Notes: generated by a model from the sequence alone, not told the origin. 64,000 nucleotides of DNA from Nocardia sp. NRRL S-836 (GCF_001279525.1 NZ_LGDY01000103.1:208558-272557), one strand, 5' to 3'; positions 27,992 to 36,955 are shown, counted from the first letter of the stretch. Program-made: numbers and translations.

Positions 27992-28656
27992 GCACCACCT
28001 TCCAGCTCGCCGTCGTGTCGGCGGGCACGAGCGACCCGTCGTCCACCCGCCTGCTCGCCGACCGCGTCGCCGGCCGGGTCACCGCACTGGCCGGGCAGCG
28101 GTCGCAGACCGTGCGGACCCAGGTGGTCGAGCTGCGCACACTCGCCTCCGAGATCGCCAACGCCCTGGTGTCCAACCACATCGGCGCCGGCCTGCAGAAG
28201 GCCATCGCCACGCTGCAGCACGCCGACGCCATCGTCGCGTCGACCCCGGTCTACAAGGCGGGCGCGAGCGGCCTGTTCACGTCGTTCTTCCAGGTCCTCG
28301 ACAACGACCTGCTGATCGCGAAGCCCGTCGTGCTCGCCGCGACCGCCGGCACCGCACGGCACGCGCTCGTCGTCGACGACCAGATCCGCGGCCTGTTCGC
28401 CTACCTGCGGACCGTGGTCGTGCCGACGTCGCTGTTCGCCGCGACCGAGGACTGGACGGACCCGGCGCTGAACAAGCGCATCGACCGGGCCGCGCTGGAA
28501 CTGGTGGCGCTCATGGCCTCCGGCTTCGAGAAGCAGGTGCGCGAGGAGTCGTGGGGCCGCTACCAGCACGAGTTCGGCAGCGCGGGCGGGACCGAGGTCT
28601 CGATCGACCTCGACTCCGACCTCATGCGCCTCGCCGCGGGCGGCGCCGCGAGCTAG
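27988..28656 (+). CDS. NAD(P)H-dependent FMN reductase, CE1759-type
   Basis: A 222-residue flavodoxin-fold reductase: AVVSAGTSDPSSTRLLADRV for FMN phosphate binding, ADAIVASTPVYKAGASGLFTSFFQVLDNDLL and KPVVLAATAGTARHALVVDDQIRGLFAYLRTVVVPTSLFA. It supplies reduced FMN to the LLM monooxygenase at 26398; the pairing is known for the CE1758/CE1759 families. Start ATG 27988 overlaps the MarR stop (ATGA). Confidence 0.9.
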   Translation: MSTTFQLAVVSAGTSDPSSTRLLADRVAGRVTALAGQRSQTVRTQVVELRTLASEIANALVSNHIGAGLQKAIATLQHADAIVASTPVYKAGASGLFTSFFQVLDNDLLIAKPVVLAATAGTARHALVVDDQIRGLFAYLRTVVVPTSLFAATEDWTDPALNKRIDRAALELVALMASGFEKQVREESWGRYQHEFGSAGGTEVSIDLDSDLMRLAAGGAAS

Positions 28657-28797
28657 AAGTCCGCGCCGCGCGAGAGCGACCCGTGCGCGCGCAGCCCGTT
28701 CTCGTACAGGACAACGGCGGCGTCGTATTCGGCGCCGCCGTTGCCTTCCAGGAAGACCGGCGGCGGAGGCCACCACCCCGGCGTCGAACGGGTTCAC
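28653..28797 (-). pseudogene. Small frameshifted gene
   Basis: GTG 28797 has AGGGGA five bases upstream and opens NPFDAGVVASAAG. After about 13 codons the coding quality moves to another frame reading VFLEGNGGAEYDAAVVLYENG and ending GSLSRGADF at a TAG (28653). One base change would join them into a protein of roughly 48 residues. I do not know the family. Confidence 0.3.
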
Positions 28798-28798
28798 G

Positions 28799-28931
28799 GC
28801 GTCCCCTGGTCGGTGCGTTCGCGCCCGGCAGCCCGGTCTACTACTACCTGCCGTGGGCGCCGCTGGGGCTCGCGGTGGCCGCCGCGCTGCTGTTGATCAC
28901 GAGCCGACGGGCGCAGCTCGGTCCGCAGTGA
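28799..28931 (+). pseudogene. 3' remnant of a membrane-protein gene
   Basis: The plus strand reads GSPVYYYLPWAPLGLAVAAA then LLLITSRRAQLGPQ and stops at 28931. This is a membrane helix with a basic tail and strong codon bias, like the last helix of a transporter, but no start or upstream part is present. Confidence 0.3.
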
Positions 28932-28947
28932 CCGGCCGGTCCCGGTC

Positions 28948-29280
28948 TCACCCGCGGGGCGCGACCTCCATCTCACCCAGCCGCGACCAGTCGTCCTGCT
29001 CCAGCACGGCGTTCACGATCCTCGGCGTCTCCGCGAGGTGGGGCGGCAGCTCCTCCTGCGCGTTCCTGAAGTGCTCCGACCGCACGTGCGCCGCACCCGC
29101 GTCGCCGTCCCGGAACGCCTCCACGAGCACGTACTCGTTGGGGTCGTCGAGGCTGCGCGACCAGTCGAACCACAGGCAGCCCGGCTCGGCCCTGGTCGCC
29201 TCGGTGAACGCGCGGGAGATCTCCGGCCAGGCGTCGGCGTGCTCGGGCAGCACCTGGAACTTGGCGGTGATGAAGATCAA
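28948..29280 (-). CDS. Antibiotic-biosynthesis-monooxygenase (ABM) domain protein
   Basis: A 110-residue dimeric alpha/beta-barrel protein of the ABM/quinol monooxygenase family (MIFITAKFQVLPEHADAWPEISRAFTEATRAEPGCLWFDWSRSL; EHFRNAQEELPPHLAETP). Such proteins oxidise quinols or degrade small aromatic compounds without a cofactor. The TTG start at 29280 is fixed by a strong AAGGAGG five bases upstream. It stands alone, divergent from the DHA2 exporter at 29427. Confidence 0.9.
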   Translation of the reverse strand: MIFITAKFQVLPEHADAWPEISRAFTEATRAEPGCLWFDWSRSLDDPNEYVLVEAFRDGDAGAAHVRSEHFRNAQEELPPHLAETPRIVNAVLEQDDWSRLGEMEVAPRG

Positions 29281-29426
29281 GACGGCCTCCTTCTGCGTGG
29301 TACCCCGACCCTAGGCCGCACCGCCACGCCCCGCGCAACGCCTGCCGGGCCACGACCAGGTGACCGCCTGCCACCGGGCCCGTGCACGCGCTGCGCGGCC
29401 CCCGAACCTGCGCGATCATCGGCGCC

Positions 29427-31397
29427 GTGCCCGAGATCGACTCACGCAGGCGGAACCTGGTCGTCGCCGCCGTCCTGCTCGCCATGCTGCTGGCGGCGCT
29501 CGACCAGACCATCGTCTCCACCGCCCTGCCGACGATCGTCGCGGACCTCGGCGGCGGCGCGCACCTGTCGTGGGTGGTGACGTCGTACCTGCTGGCCGAG
29601 ACGATCATGACGGTCCTGATCGGCAAGTTCGGCGACCTCTACGGGCGCAAGAAGACGTTCCTGATCAGCGTGGCGCTGTTCCTGGTCGGCTCGTTCTTCG
29701 CGGGCTGGTCGGAGTCGATGGGGATGCTCATCGCGTTCCGCGCGGTGCAGGGGCTCGGCGCGGGCGGGCTCATGGTGACGTCCACGGCGATCATCGCGGA
29801 CGTGGTGCCGCTCAGGGACCGCGGCAAGTTCCAGGGGTTCGCCGGGGCGGTGTTCGGCATCGCGACGGTGGCGGGGCCGTTGCTGGGCGGGCTCTTCGTG
29901 GACCACCTGAGCTGGCGGTGGGCGTTCTACGTCAACATCCCGCTCGGTGTCGTGGTGATCGCCGTCGCCGTCGCCGCGCTGCCCACCATCCGGACCGAGT
30001 CCCGGCCGCGGATCGACTACGCGGGCATCGCGCTGATCGCGCTCGCCGCGACCGGGCTGACGCTGGTCACGAGCTGGGGTGGCACGGAGTACCCGTGGAC
30101 GTCGCCGACGATCCTGTGGATGGCGGCGGGGTCGGTGGTGCTGCTGGCGGCGTTCGTGTTCGTGGAGCAGCGCGCCGCGGAACCGATGCTGCCGATGCGG
30201 TTGTTCCGCAGCCGGGTGTTCACGGTGTCGGGTGTCCTGAGCTTCGTCGTCGGGTTCGCGATGCTCGGCGGCATCACGTACCTGCCGATCTACCTGCAGT
30301 ACGTGCGCGGCGAGTCGGCCACGGCGTCCGGGTTGTGGATGCTGCCGTTGATCGCGGGGCTGATGGCCACGGCGCTGCTGACCGGCAACACGATCAGCCA
30401 CACGGGCAGGTACCGGATCTTCCCGATCGTCGGCTCCGCGGTGCTGACAGTCGGCCTCTTCCTGATGTCGAACCTCGCCACGGACACCGGCTACTGGCTC
30501 ATGGGCCTGTTCATGATGGTGCTGGGCGCGGGCATCGGGCTGGTCATGCAGGTGCCGGTGATCGTCGTGCAGAGCACCACGAGCTACAGCGACCTCGGGG
30601 TGGCGACCTCGGGCATCAGCTTCCTGCGCACGATGGGCAGCTCGTTCGGCGTCGCGATCTTCGGCACGATCTACGCCAACCAGCTGCCGAAGCACCTCGT
30701 GGTGCCGCAGGGCGTGGACCCGCGGGCGATCGCGAGCCCCGCGGCCGTCCACGCGCTGCCCGACGTCGTCAAAGCGCCGATCGTCGCCGGGTACGCCGAG
30801 ACGGTGCAGATGATGTTCCTGATCGCCGCGCCGATCGGGCTCGTCGCACTGCTGGTCGCCGTGTTCCTGCCCGAGGTGCCGCTGCGGGACACCTCGCGCG
30901 CGGCCGCGACGGGCAACAGCGGTGTGGGCGAGAGCTTCGCGGCACCGCCGTCGAACTCCTACGACGAGTTGCGCAAGCTGGTGTCCACGGTGGTGTCGAG
31001 GTCCGCGGACGACCCCGGTGCGGCCGTGCTGCGGCGCTCGGGCGTCGACCTGCCGCTGGAGCAGGCGTGGCTGCTCGGCCGGATCTACCGGGCGTCGACC
31101 GACGACGGCGTGGCGACGCTCGACGAGATCGCCGAGCTGACCAGGGTGCCCGGCGGCATCTTCGCGCCCACCGCGCAGGCGCTGGTCCGCTCCGGGCACC
31201 TGGCGTTCAACGACGACGGCTACCGGTTCACCGACCTGGGCGCGGAGGTGTTCACACAGCTCGTGCGCGCGTGGCGGCGGTGGCTGCTCGACCAGTTGGA
31301 GGACTGGCACGAACCCGACCACCGCGACTTCGCGCGGGCGCTCGACTCATTCACCGACGAGCTGATCGAGAGCGGCCGCGCGATGAGCCGCGTCTGA
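29427..31397 (+). CDS. DHA2-type MFS exporter with C-terminal winged-helix-like domain
   Basis: A 656-residue EmrB/QacA-type drug:H+ antiporter. Fourteen membrane helices are seen up to about residue 500, with AALDQTIVSTALPTIVADLGG in helix 1, GKFGDLYGRKKTF in loop 2-3 and GLGAGGLMVTSTAIIADVVPLRDRGKFQG (motif C region). After the last helix an extra soluble domain of about 140 residues follows: LEQAWLLGRIYRAS, VATLDEIAELTRVPGGIFAPTAQALVRSGHLAFNDDGYRFTDLGAEVF resembles a MarR/winged helix. GTG 29427 is the likely start. Its last 51 bases overlap the convergent SARP gene. Confidence 0.9.
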   Translation: MPEIDSRRRNLVVAAVLLAMLLAALDQTIVSTALPTIVADLGGGAHLSWVVTSYLLAETIMTVLIGKFGDLYGRKKTFLISVALFLVGSFFAGWSESMGMLIAFRAVQGLGAGGLMVTSTAIIADVVPLRDRGKFQGFAGAVFGIATVAGPLLGGLFVDHLSWRWAFYVNIPLGVVVIAVAVAALPTIRTESRPRIDYAGIALIALAATGLTLVTSWGGTEYPWTSPTILWMAAGSVVLLAAFVFVEQRAAEPMLPMRLFRSRVFTVSGVLSFVVGFAMLGGITYLPIYLQYVRGESATASGLWMLPLIAGLMATALLTGNTISHTGRYRIFPIVGSAVLTVGLFLMSNLATDTGYWLMGLFMMVLGAGIGLVMQVPVIVVQSTTSYSDLGVATSGISFLRTMGSSFGVAIFGTIYANQLPKHLVVPQGVDPRAIASPAAVHALPDVVKAPIVAGYAETVQMMFLIAAPIGLVALLVAVFLPEVPLRDTSRAAATGNSGVGESFAAPPSNSYDELRKLVSTVVSRSADDPGAAVLRRSGVDLPLEQAWLLGRIYRASTDDGVATLDEIAELTRVPGGIFAPTAQALVRSGHLAFNDDGYRFTDLGAEVFTQLVRAWRRWLLDQLEDWHEPDHRDFARALDSFTDELIESGRAMSRV

Positions 31398-33968
31398 CGC
31401 CTCCGCCGCGCGGCCCTGCGCCTCGTACAGCTCGGCCGCGCGCGCCAGCGACGCCCGTGCCTCGGCGTGCTCGCCCACCGCGACGAGCACGTCACCGAGG
31501 TGCGCGAGCACGGTCGCCTCCTCGTAGGAGTTGTCCAGCGAGCGGTACAGCGCCAGCGCCTCGCGGTAGTGCGCCACCGCGTCGGCGTCACGGCCGTCGT
31601 GGTGGGCGATGTGCGCGAGGCTGTCCAGCGTGGCCGCCGCGCCCTCGGGGTGGTTGAGCTTCCGGTGCAGCAGCATGGCTTCGTCGCAGTAGGACCGTGC
31701 CTGCGCGTACCGGCCGAGGCACGCGTACCGCCAGCCGACCTCGTTCAGCGACTCCGCCTCGCGGACGTCCTCACCGGCCGCGCGGAAGCACTCCAGGCCC
31801 TTCAGCGAGTGTTCCAGCGCCGTCTCCAGGGCGCCCTCGAACTCCGCCGCCCACGCCACCGCCCGGTGCGCGGCGCCCAGCGCGGTGTGGTCGCCGGTCG
31901 GCCCGAACAGCTCCAGGCTCCGGTCGAGGTGCTCGTGCCCCCGTGCCGACTGGCCCAGCTCGACGTGGTTGACGCCCAGGCACATGTGCGCGGTCGCCCG
32001 CTTCACCGGGTCGTCCAGCGCCTCCGCGGCGCTCAGCGCGACCTCCCACGCGTCGACGTCGTCGTGCGTGCGGCCGCGCCGGAGGTGGTAGTTGTTCATG
32101 GACCGGCCGAGCAGCCACGCGACGTCGTGGGACGCACGCCGTTGCACCGCCATCAGGCACTCGTGCTCGGCGTCGAACCACGCCATCGCACTCGCGGCGT
32201 CCGTGAACTCCAGCGCGTACGGGCTTTCGTGCTCCGGCACCGTCTTGTGCGGTTCCAGCGCCAGCGCGGCCGCCCGCGCGGTGGCCGCGTAGAAGCCGAC
32301 CAGCCGCTCGGTGCCCTCCGCGGAGCCGAGGTCCGCCGCGTACAGCCGCACCAGGTCGTGCATCCGGTAGCGGCCGGGCACGTGCTGCTGCACGAGGTGC
32401 GCGTTCTCCAGCTCCCGCAACACCACCCGCGTCCGCGGCACGCCGAGGCCGGCCAGCGCCGCCACCGCCGCGAGGCTCACGTCGCCCGTGCGCACGACCC
32501 CGAGCAGGCCGAACACCCGCGCCGCCGCCTCCGACAGGGCCGCCACCGACCACGAGAACACCGCGCGCAGGTTCGTGCCGATCTCACCCGCGTCCAGGGC
32601 GTCCAGCCGGTCCTGCTCGGCGCGCAGCTCGTCGGCGAGCGCGGTCAGCGGGAAGTCCGGTTCCATCGCCGCGCGCGCCGCGATGATCGACAACGCCAGC
32701 GGCAGCCCGCCGCACCAGCTCACCAGGTCCGCGACCACCTCGGGTGCGGCCCGGTCGGCACCGAGCCTGGCCTCCAGGAACGCCCGCGCGTCCGCCGGGT
32801 CGAGCACGTCCAGCGACACCGACCGCGCGCCGTGTGCCGCCACCAGTCCCGGGAGCCGCAGCCGGCTCGTGACGAGCACCGTCGCGTCCGGGCCCGGCAG
32901 CAGCGGCACGACCTGCTCGGTGTCCCGCGCGTTGTCGAGCACCACGAGCATCCGCCTGCCCGCCACCAGGCTGCGGAACCGGGCGGCCCGCGCGTCCAGC
33001 CCGTCCGGGACCGACTCCTCCCCCAGCGCCTCCAGGAACCCGCGCAGCGCGACCTCCGGCGGCGTCGGACCGGCCGACGGGTCGAAGCCGCGCAGGTTCA
33101 CGTACAGCTGGCCGTCCGGGAACGCGCCGAGGTTGCGGTGCGCCCAGTGCAGCGCCAGCGCGGTCTTGCCGATGCCGCCCGTGCCGCCGAGCGCGGTGAT
33201 CACCACCGTGCCGTCGCCGAGCTCGGCCAGCTCCCTGGCGCGTCCGGTGAACCACGGGTGCGGTGCGGGCAGCTGGCGCGGCACGTCACCGGCCGGCTCG
33301 CCGGCGAGGATGCGCCGGTGCACCTCCCGCACCGGCTTGCTCGGGTCCACACCCAGCTCGTCGGCGAGCCGGTGCCGCAGGTTCTCGTAGTGCCGCAACG
33401 CCTCCGCGTCGTTGCCCGTCCGGTGCAGAGCCTGCATCAGCTGTGCCGCAAGGCGTTCGTCGAGCGGCCGCAGCTCGGCCTGCTGCCGCAGCTGCGGCAG
33501 CAGCGCCGCGTGCCGTCCCCCGGCGAGCGCGAGGTCGTTGCGGTCCAGTTCGGCCGCGACGCGTTCGGCGTGCAGGCTCTCGCGCAGCACGTCGAACCAC
33601 TCCGACTCCAGGCCCTGCAGCGCATCGCCGCGCCACAGCAGCAAAGCGTCGTCGAGCCGGCCCTGCCGCACGAGTGCGCGGAAGCAGAACAGGTCGACCT
33701 GCTCGGGCGGGACGGTCAGCCGGTAGCCGCCCGGCTCGCGGTCGATCCTGGCGAACCGCCGCAGCTTCGACACGTACCCGTACAGCGTCTCGCGGGCCCG
33801 CAGCGGCGCTCGCTCGCCCCAGACCCGGTCCAGCAGCCGGTCCACCGGCACCGGACGTCCTGCCTCAACGAGCAGTGCGGCCAGCACCGACCGCTGCCGC
33901 ACGTGTCCGGCGTCGACCAGTTCGCCCTGGTCACGAACCTCGACGGCGCCGAGCAGCCGGAACTCCAA
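31347..33968 (-). CDS. SARP/AfsR-type regulator (HTH-BTAD-NB-ARC-TPR)
   Basis: An 873-residue AfsR-like regulator. The OmpR-type DNA-binding domain and the bacterial transcriptional activator domain occupy residues 1-245, followed by an NB-ARC STAND ATPase (GGTGGIGKTALALHWAH for Walker A, RRMLVVLDNARD for Walker B, then SRLRLPGL and GGLPLALSIIAARA) and C-terminal TPR repeats (for example YACLGRYAQARSYCDEAMLL and LDNSYEEATVLAHLGDVLVAVGEHAEARASL). Such proteins activate secondary metabolism or morphogenesis. TTG 33968 is the start, with GGGGG upstream. No biosynthetic cluster lies directly beside it. Confidence 0.93.
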   Translation of the reverse strand: MEFRLLGAVEVRDQGELVDAGHVRQRSVLAALLVEAGRPVPVDRLLDRVWGERAPLRARETLYGYVSKLRRFARIDREPGGYRLTVPPEQVDLFCFRALVRQGRLDDALLLWRGDALQGLESEWFDVLRESLHAERVAAELDRNDLALAGGRHAALLPQLRQQAELRPLDERLAAQLMQALHRTGNDAEALRHYENLRHRLADELGVDPSKPVREVHRRILAGEPAGDVPRQLPAPHPWFTGRARELAELGDGTVVITALGGTGGIGKTALALHWAHRNLGAFPDGQLYVNLRGFDPSAGPTPPEVALRGFLEALGEESVPDGLDARAARFRSLVAGRRMLVVLDNARDTEQVVPLLPGPDATVLVTSRLRLPGLVAAHGARSVSLDVLDPADARAFLEARLGADRAAPEVVADLVSWCGGLPLALSIIAARAAMEPDFPLTALADELRAEQDRLDALDAGEIGTNLRAVFSWSVAALSEAAARVFGLLGVVRTGDVSLAAVAALAGLGVPRTRVVLRELENAHLVQQHVPGRYRMHDLVRLYAADLGSAEGTERLVGFYAATARAAALALEPHKTVPEHESPYALEFTDAASAMAWFDAEHECLMAVQRRASHDVAWLLGRSMNNYHLRRGRTHDDVDAWEVALSAAEALDDPVKRATAHMCLGVNHVELGQSARGHEHLDRSLELFGPTGDHTALGAAHRAVAWAAEFEGALETALEHSLKGLECFRAAGEDVREAESLNEVGWRYACLGRYAQARSYCDEAMLLHRKLNHPEGAAATLDSLAHIAHHDGRDADAVAHYREALALYRSLDNSYEEATVLAHLGDVLVAVGEHAEARASLARAAELYEAQGRAAEASDAAHRAAALDQLVGE

Positions 33969-34026
33969 GTCAACCCCCAGCAGCAGATTCCAGGTTCATC
34001 CTAGGTCGGCCGGGCACTGTGACAGC

Positions 34027-34074
34027 GGTGGAAGGCCCCAACCCACAAACCCATCAGCCCAGGGGCCTTCCACC
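34027..34074 (-). terminator. Terminator after the PP2C/B12 operon, 13-bp perfect stem
   Basis: GGTGGAAGGCCCC (34027-34039) pairs perfectly with GGGGCCTTCCACC (34062-34074) around a 22-base loop, directly downstream of the cobalamin-binding gene on the minus strand. Confidence 0.8.
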
Positions 34075-34124
34075 ACCGGCTGTCCACCGAGGACCACCTC
34101 GCGGCGTGACCTGGGACCTGTGTC

Positions 34125-35138
34125 CTAGACGGCGACGTTCCAGGCCGCGGCACCCAGCATCCGTTGCGCGCGCGGGAAGTCCCGCAGCTGCGCCGACAGC
34201 AGCTCCAGTGCGGGTGGCAGCACCTGCGCGGGCACTCCGCGCGCGGTGAGCACCTCGCTGGTCCACGACAGGAAGCCGCGGAACAACCCGTCGTCGTCCA
34301 GGTAGAGCGCGGTCGAGAGGAACTCCACGATGTGGGCGAGGTCCTCCGCGGTGCGCTGCCGTTGCTCGTCGTCGTAGGAGCGCATCGCGGGCACCCGGTC
34401 GGCCAGCCCGCGGTACACCGAGCGCACCAGGTCGTTCGCGGTGCGCTTGACCAGGGTGTACTCCTGGTCGGCCAGGTGCGGCAGGTGGTCGATCGGCTGG
34501 TGCGGCGTGCTGGGCAGCGGCAACGACCGCGACACCAGCATGTCCGCGGCGGAACGGGCGTTGGCGGCCCAGGCGTTGGCACCGAAGCGCCGCGCGTAGT
34601 CGCCGTCCACGCCGAACGCGGCCCCGCCGACCATCACCGGCACGCCGGCCGCCTGGCACGCCGTCATCGTGGCGTGCGCGGACGGCAGCCGGGTCGCGAT
34701 GGAGCTGGACAGCGCCACCACGTCCGGACCGGTGCGGTGCAGGTACGTGATCAGGTGCGGCGTCGGGACCTGCGCGCCCAGGTAGTCGACGGCGAAACCG
34801 CGCAGCGACAGCACCTCCGCCAGCAACCGTGCGGGCAACGCGTGCCACTCGCCGTCCACGCACGCGACCGTGACGCGCCCGTGCACCGGCTTCTGCCGCG
34901 GCCGGGTGAGCGTCAGCGCCGTGACCGCGCGTTCGTTGATCGCGGTGATGGCGTGCTCCTGCGCCACGCTGATCCGGTTCGCGGCCCACTCCCGGCCGAC
35001 CCGCTGCTGCACGCCGCCGATCACGTCGAGCAGCACGTGCTCGTGCCCGTGCTCCTCGGCCGCCGCGAGCACGACGTCGGTCGCGTGGTGCTCGTCGCCG
35101 TCGACGACGGCCTCCCACAGCGCGTCGAGCGCCTTCAC
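34125..35138 (-). CDS. Cobalamin-binding protein with CarH-type photoreceptor motif
   Basis: A 337-residue protein with the helical B12-binding_2 domain at residues 5-80 and a Rossmann-like B12-binding domain at about 88-220, but no MerR DNA-binding domain. Trp51-x9-Glu61-His62 (REWAANRISVAQEH) is the Wx9EH motif that in CarH and LitR cradles the adenosyl group of AdoCbl and gives light sensing. The cobalt-ligand region is DGEWHALP with His99; the glycine of the usual ExHxxG is a proline. About 115 C-terminal residues are helical and unassigned. GTG 35138 overlaps the phosphatase stop (GTGA), so the two are translationally coupled. A light- or B12-dependent input to the phosphatase is inferred. 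Confidence 0.85.
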   Translation of the reverse strand: MKALDALWEAVVDGDEHHATDVVLAAAEEHGHEHVLLDVIGGVQQRVGREWAANRISVAQEHAITAINERAVTALTLTRPRQKPVHGRVTVACVDGEWHALPARLLAEVLSLRGFAVDYLGAQVPTPHLITYLHRTGPDVVALSSSIATRLPSAHATMTACQAAGVPVMVGGAAFGVDGDYARRFGANAWAANARSAADMLVSRSLPLPSTPHQPIDHLPHLADQEYTLVKRTANDLVRSVYRGLADRVPAMRSYDDEQRQRTAEDLAHIVEFLSTALYLDDDGLFRGFLSWTSEVLTARGVPAQVLPPALELLSAQLRDFPRAQRMLGAAAWNVAV

Positions 35139-36583
35139 CTGGACCTCCGCCGCGGAGCGGTGATCGCCACCACCGCGATGTCGTCGTGAGCGCCCGTGCC
35201 GACCCAGTTCGCCGCGAGCATGTGCACGTGCTCGACCAGCGCCTCGGCCGGCATGCCGCCGCACGCCGTCAGCGCGCGCCGCAGCCGTTCCTCGCCGAAC
35301 TCCTCGTCGCCGAGCGGGCCGCCCACGGCCTCGATGATCCCGTCGGTGTGGAGCAGGCACGAGTCGCCCGGCCCGAGCAGCACCTCGTCGGTGGTCGTCT
35401 TGATCTCCGGCAGGATGCCGACGAGCGTGCCGCGCGTCTTGGCCGGCTCGACCGCGCCGTCCGCGCGCACGATCAGCGGCGGCGGGTGGCCGCCCGAGGT
35501 CAGCGTGAGGTGCAGCCCCTCGTCGACGGGACGGACCGTGGCGACGACCACGGTGATGAAGCGGGACTGGTCGGTGGTCAGCAACGCCTGGTTGAGCGCG
35601 CGCAGCATCCGGTCGTGGTCGTCCACGACCTGCAGCAGCGCGTGCAGGGTCGTGCGCACCTTGCCGGTCTGCACGGCCGAGTCGAGCCCCTTGCCGCACA
35701 CGTCGCCGAGCACCACGAACAGCTCGTCGCCGGGCAGCTCGTGCACGTCGTAGAAGTCGCCGCCGACCCGTTCGGACTCCGCGGCCGCCCGGTACCGCCC
35801 GGCCAGCTCGACCTTGTCGTAGCGGCGCAGCACCGGCGGCAGCAGGTCCCGGGTCAGCCGTTCCGTGATCACCGCCTGCTGGGTGAACAGGCTCGCCGCC
35901 GACATCGCGACACCCGCACGCGAGGCGAACAGCCGCGCGAACGCCTCCTCACCCTCGCTGAACTGCTTGTCCCGCCGCACGAGGATCAACGCACCGGCCG
36001 GCACCCCATGACCGGGCAGCGGCGTGACGACGATCGACACCACGTCCCTGGCCAGCCAGTCCGGCGCCGCGGCCGGGTCGATCCACCGCGACGGCACCGG
36101 CGGGAAGCCGCGCAACGCCTCGCTGAGCCCCATGACCTCCTCGACGTCGAGGTGCTGCAGCTCGTGCGTCGGCGTCCCGCCCCGCACGCACCGCGTGATC
36201 GGGTGGCCGTGGTCGGCCCGCGGCGCGATCACGAGCGCCTCGTCCGCGAGGTGGGTGGCGGCGAGCTCCGCCACCACGTTCATGCACCGCTCCGGGTTGA
36301 GCGAGGTCATCAGCGCGCTGGACATCCGCGTCAGCAGCGCCGTGCGCGCCCGTTCGAGCTCCAGGTCCGTCTCGTCCAGCAACCACCAGGTGACGGAGCC
36401 GTCCTCGTTATCCACCCGGTGGGCCGCGTAGCTGCGCTCGGCGACCCGCACGGACTCGCCGTGCCGCCATTGCGGCTCGGAGACCTGCTGGGGAAAGAGG
36501 TTTCTGGCTGCCTCGTTCATGCCGTGCACGGCACCGGCGGAATCGACGACGAGTGCGGGGCACGGCGAACGCAACCAGTTCAT
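35135..36583 (-). CDS. PAS-GAF-PP2C (SpoIIE/RsbU-type) serine phosphatase
   Basis: A 482-residue protein. An N-terminal PAS-like segment (CPALVVDSAGAVHGMNEAARNLFP) is followed by a GAF domain at about 85-230 and a PP2C phosphatase domain with ERVGGDFYDV, VVLGDVCGKGLDSA, LTSGGHPPPL, LLHTDGIIEA and GAHDDIAVVAI, which keep the metal-binding aspartates. RsbU-like phosphatases act on phosphorylated anti-anti-sigma factors to release stress sigma factors; no such partner is in this window. ATG 36583 is used; GTG 36595 is also possible. The downstream B12 gene is coupled by a four-base overlap. Confidence 0.9.
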   Translation of the reverse strand: MNWLRSPCPALVVDSAGAVHGMNEAARNLFPQQVSEPQWRHGESVRVAERSYAAHRVDNEDGSVTWWLLDETDLELERARTALLTRMSSALMTSLNPERCMNVVAELAATHLADEALVIAPRADHGHPITRCVRGGTPTHELQHLDVEEVMGLSEALRGFPPVPSRWIDPAAAPDWLARDVVSIVVTPLPGHGVPAGALILVRRDKQFSEGEEAFARLFASRAGVAMSAASLFTQQAVITERLTRDLLPPVLRRYDKVELAGRYRAAAESERVGGDFYDVHELPGDELFVVLGDVCGKGLDSAVQTGKVRTTLHALLQVVDDHDRMLRALNQALLTTDQSRFITVVVATVRPVDEGLHLTLTSGGHPPPLIVRADGAVEPAKTRGTLVGILPEIKTTTDEVLLGPGDSCLLHTDGIIEAVGGPLGDEEFGEERLRRALTACGGMPAEALVEHVHMLAANWVGTGAHDDIAVVAITAPRRRSR

Positions 36584-36664
36584 GACCGCGACCACGCCTG
36601 GAGTGTGTCATCCGCGGCCGATCACCGACAACGTTTGACCGCCGCGCGCCGTGGGTAGCAGAGC

Positions 36665-36955
36665 TCAGACGACCTCGACTGTTACCTCGATCATGTCGCC
36701 GGGACCGACGCCCTCCTTCTTGCGGATCGCGGCCTTGACCGGCAGGACGTAACAGCCGCTCGCCTTGTCCGGGAACACCGACGTCGACCATCTGCTGCTG
36801 CCGACGCCGGCCCGCACCTTGACCGACCCGAAGCCCGCGCCCGGCGTGGCCAGGTCGCGGATCTCGTCCGAGACGTCCCCGGGGAGGGTCACGAAGGTCC
36901 AGGTGTCCATGCGGCGGGCGTCCCAGATCCAGAGCTCGGCGTCGAAAACGAACAT
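36665..36955 (-). CDS. DUF1905-domain protein
   Basis: A 96-residue protein matching DUF1905: FDAELWIWDARRMDTWTFVTLPGDVSDEIRDLA, FGSVKVRAGVGSSRWSTSVFPDKASGCYVLPVKAAIRKKEGVGPGDMIEVTVEVV. The fold is a small beta barrel of unknown function, often found alone or with a YdeI-type bacteriocin-protection domain. The start is set at ATG 36955, where the family begins. It is divergent from the TetR gene at 37198. Confidence 0.85.
   Translation of the reverse strand: MFVFDAELWIWDARRMDTWTFVTLPGDVSDEIRDLATPGAGFGSVKVRAGVGSSRWSTSVFPDKASGCYVLPVKAAIRKKEGVGPGDMIEVTVEVV

Noticed and set aside
31347..33968. SARP as the pathway-specific activator of the lasso cluster
   Set aside because: It is 7 kb away with unrelated operons between, and the ROK gene with matching palindromes is a better candidate.
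31467..34004. 845-codon plus-strand frame opposite the SARP gene
   Set aside because: The minus frame has SARP, NB-ARC and TPR motifs; the plus frame is low-complexity antisense.
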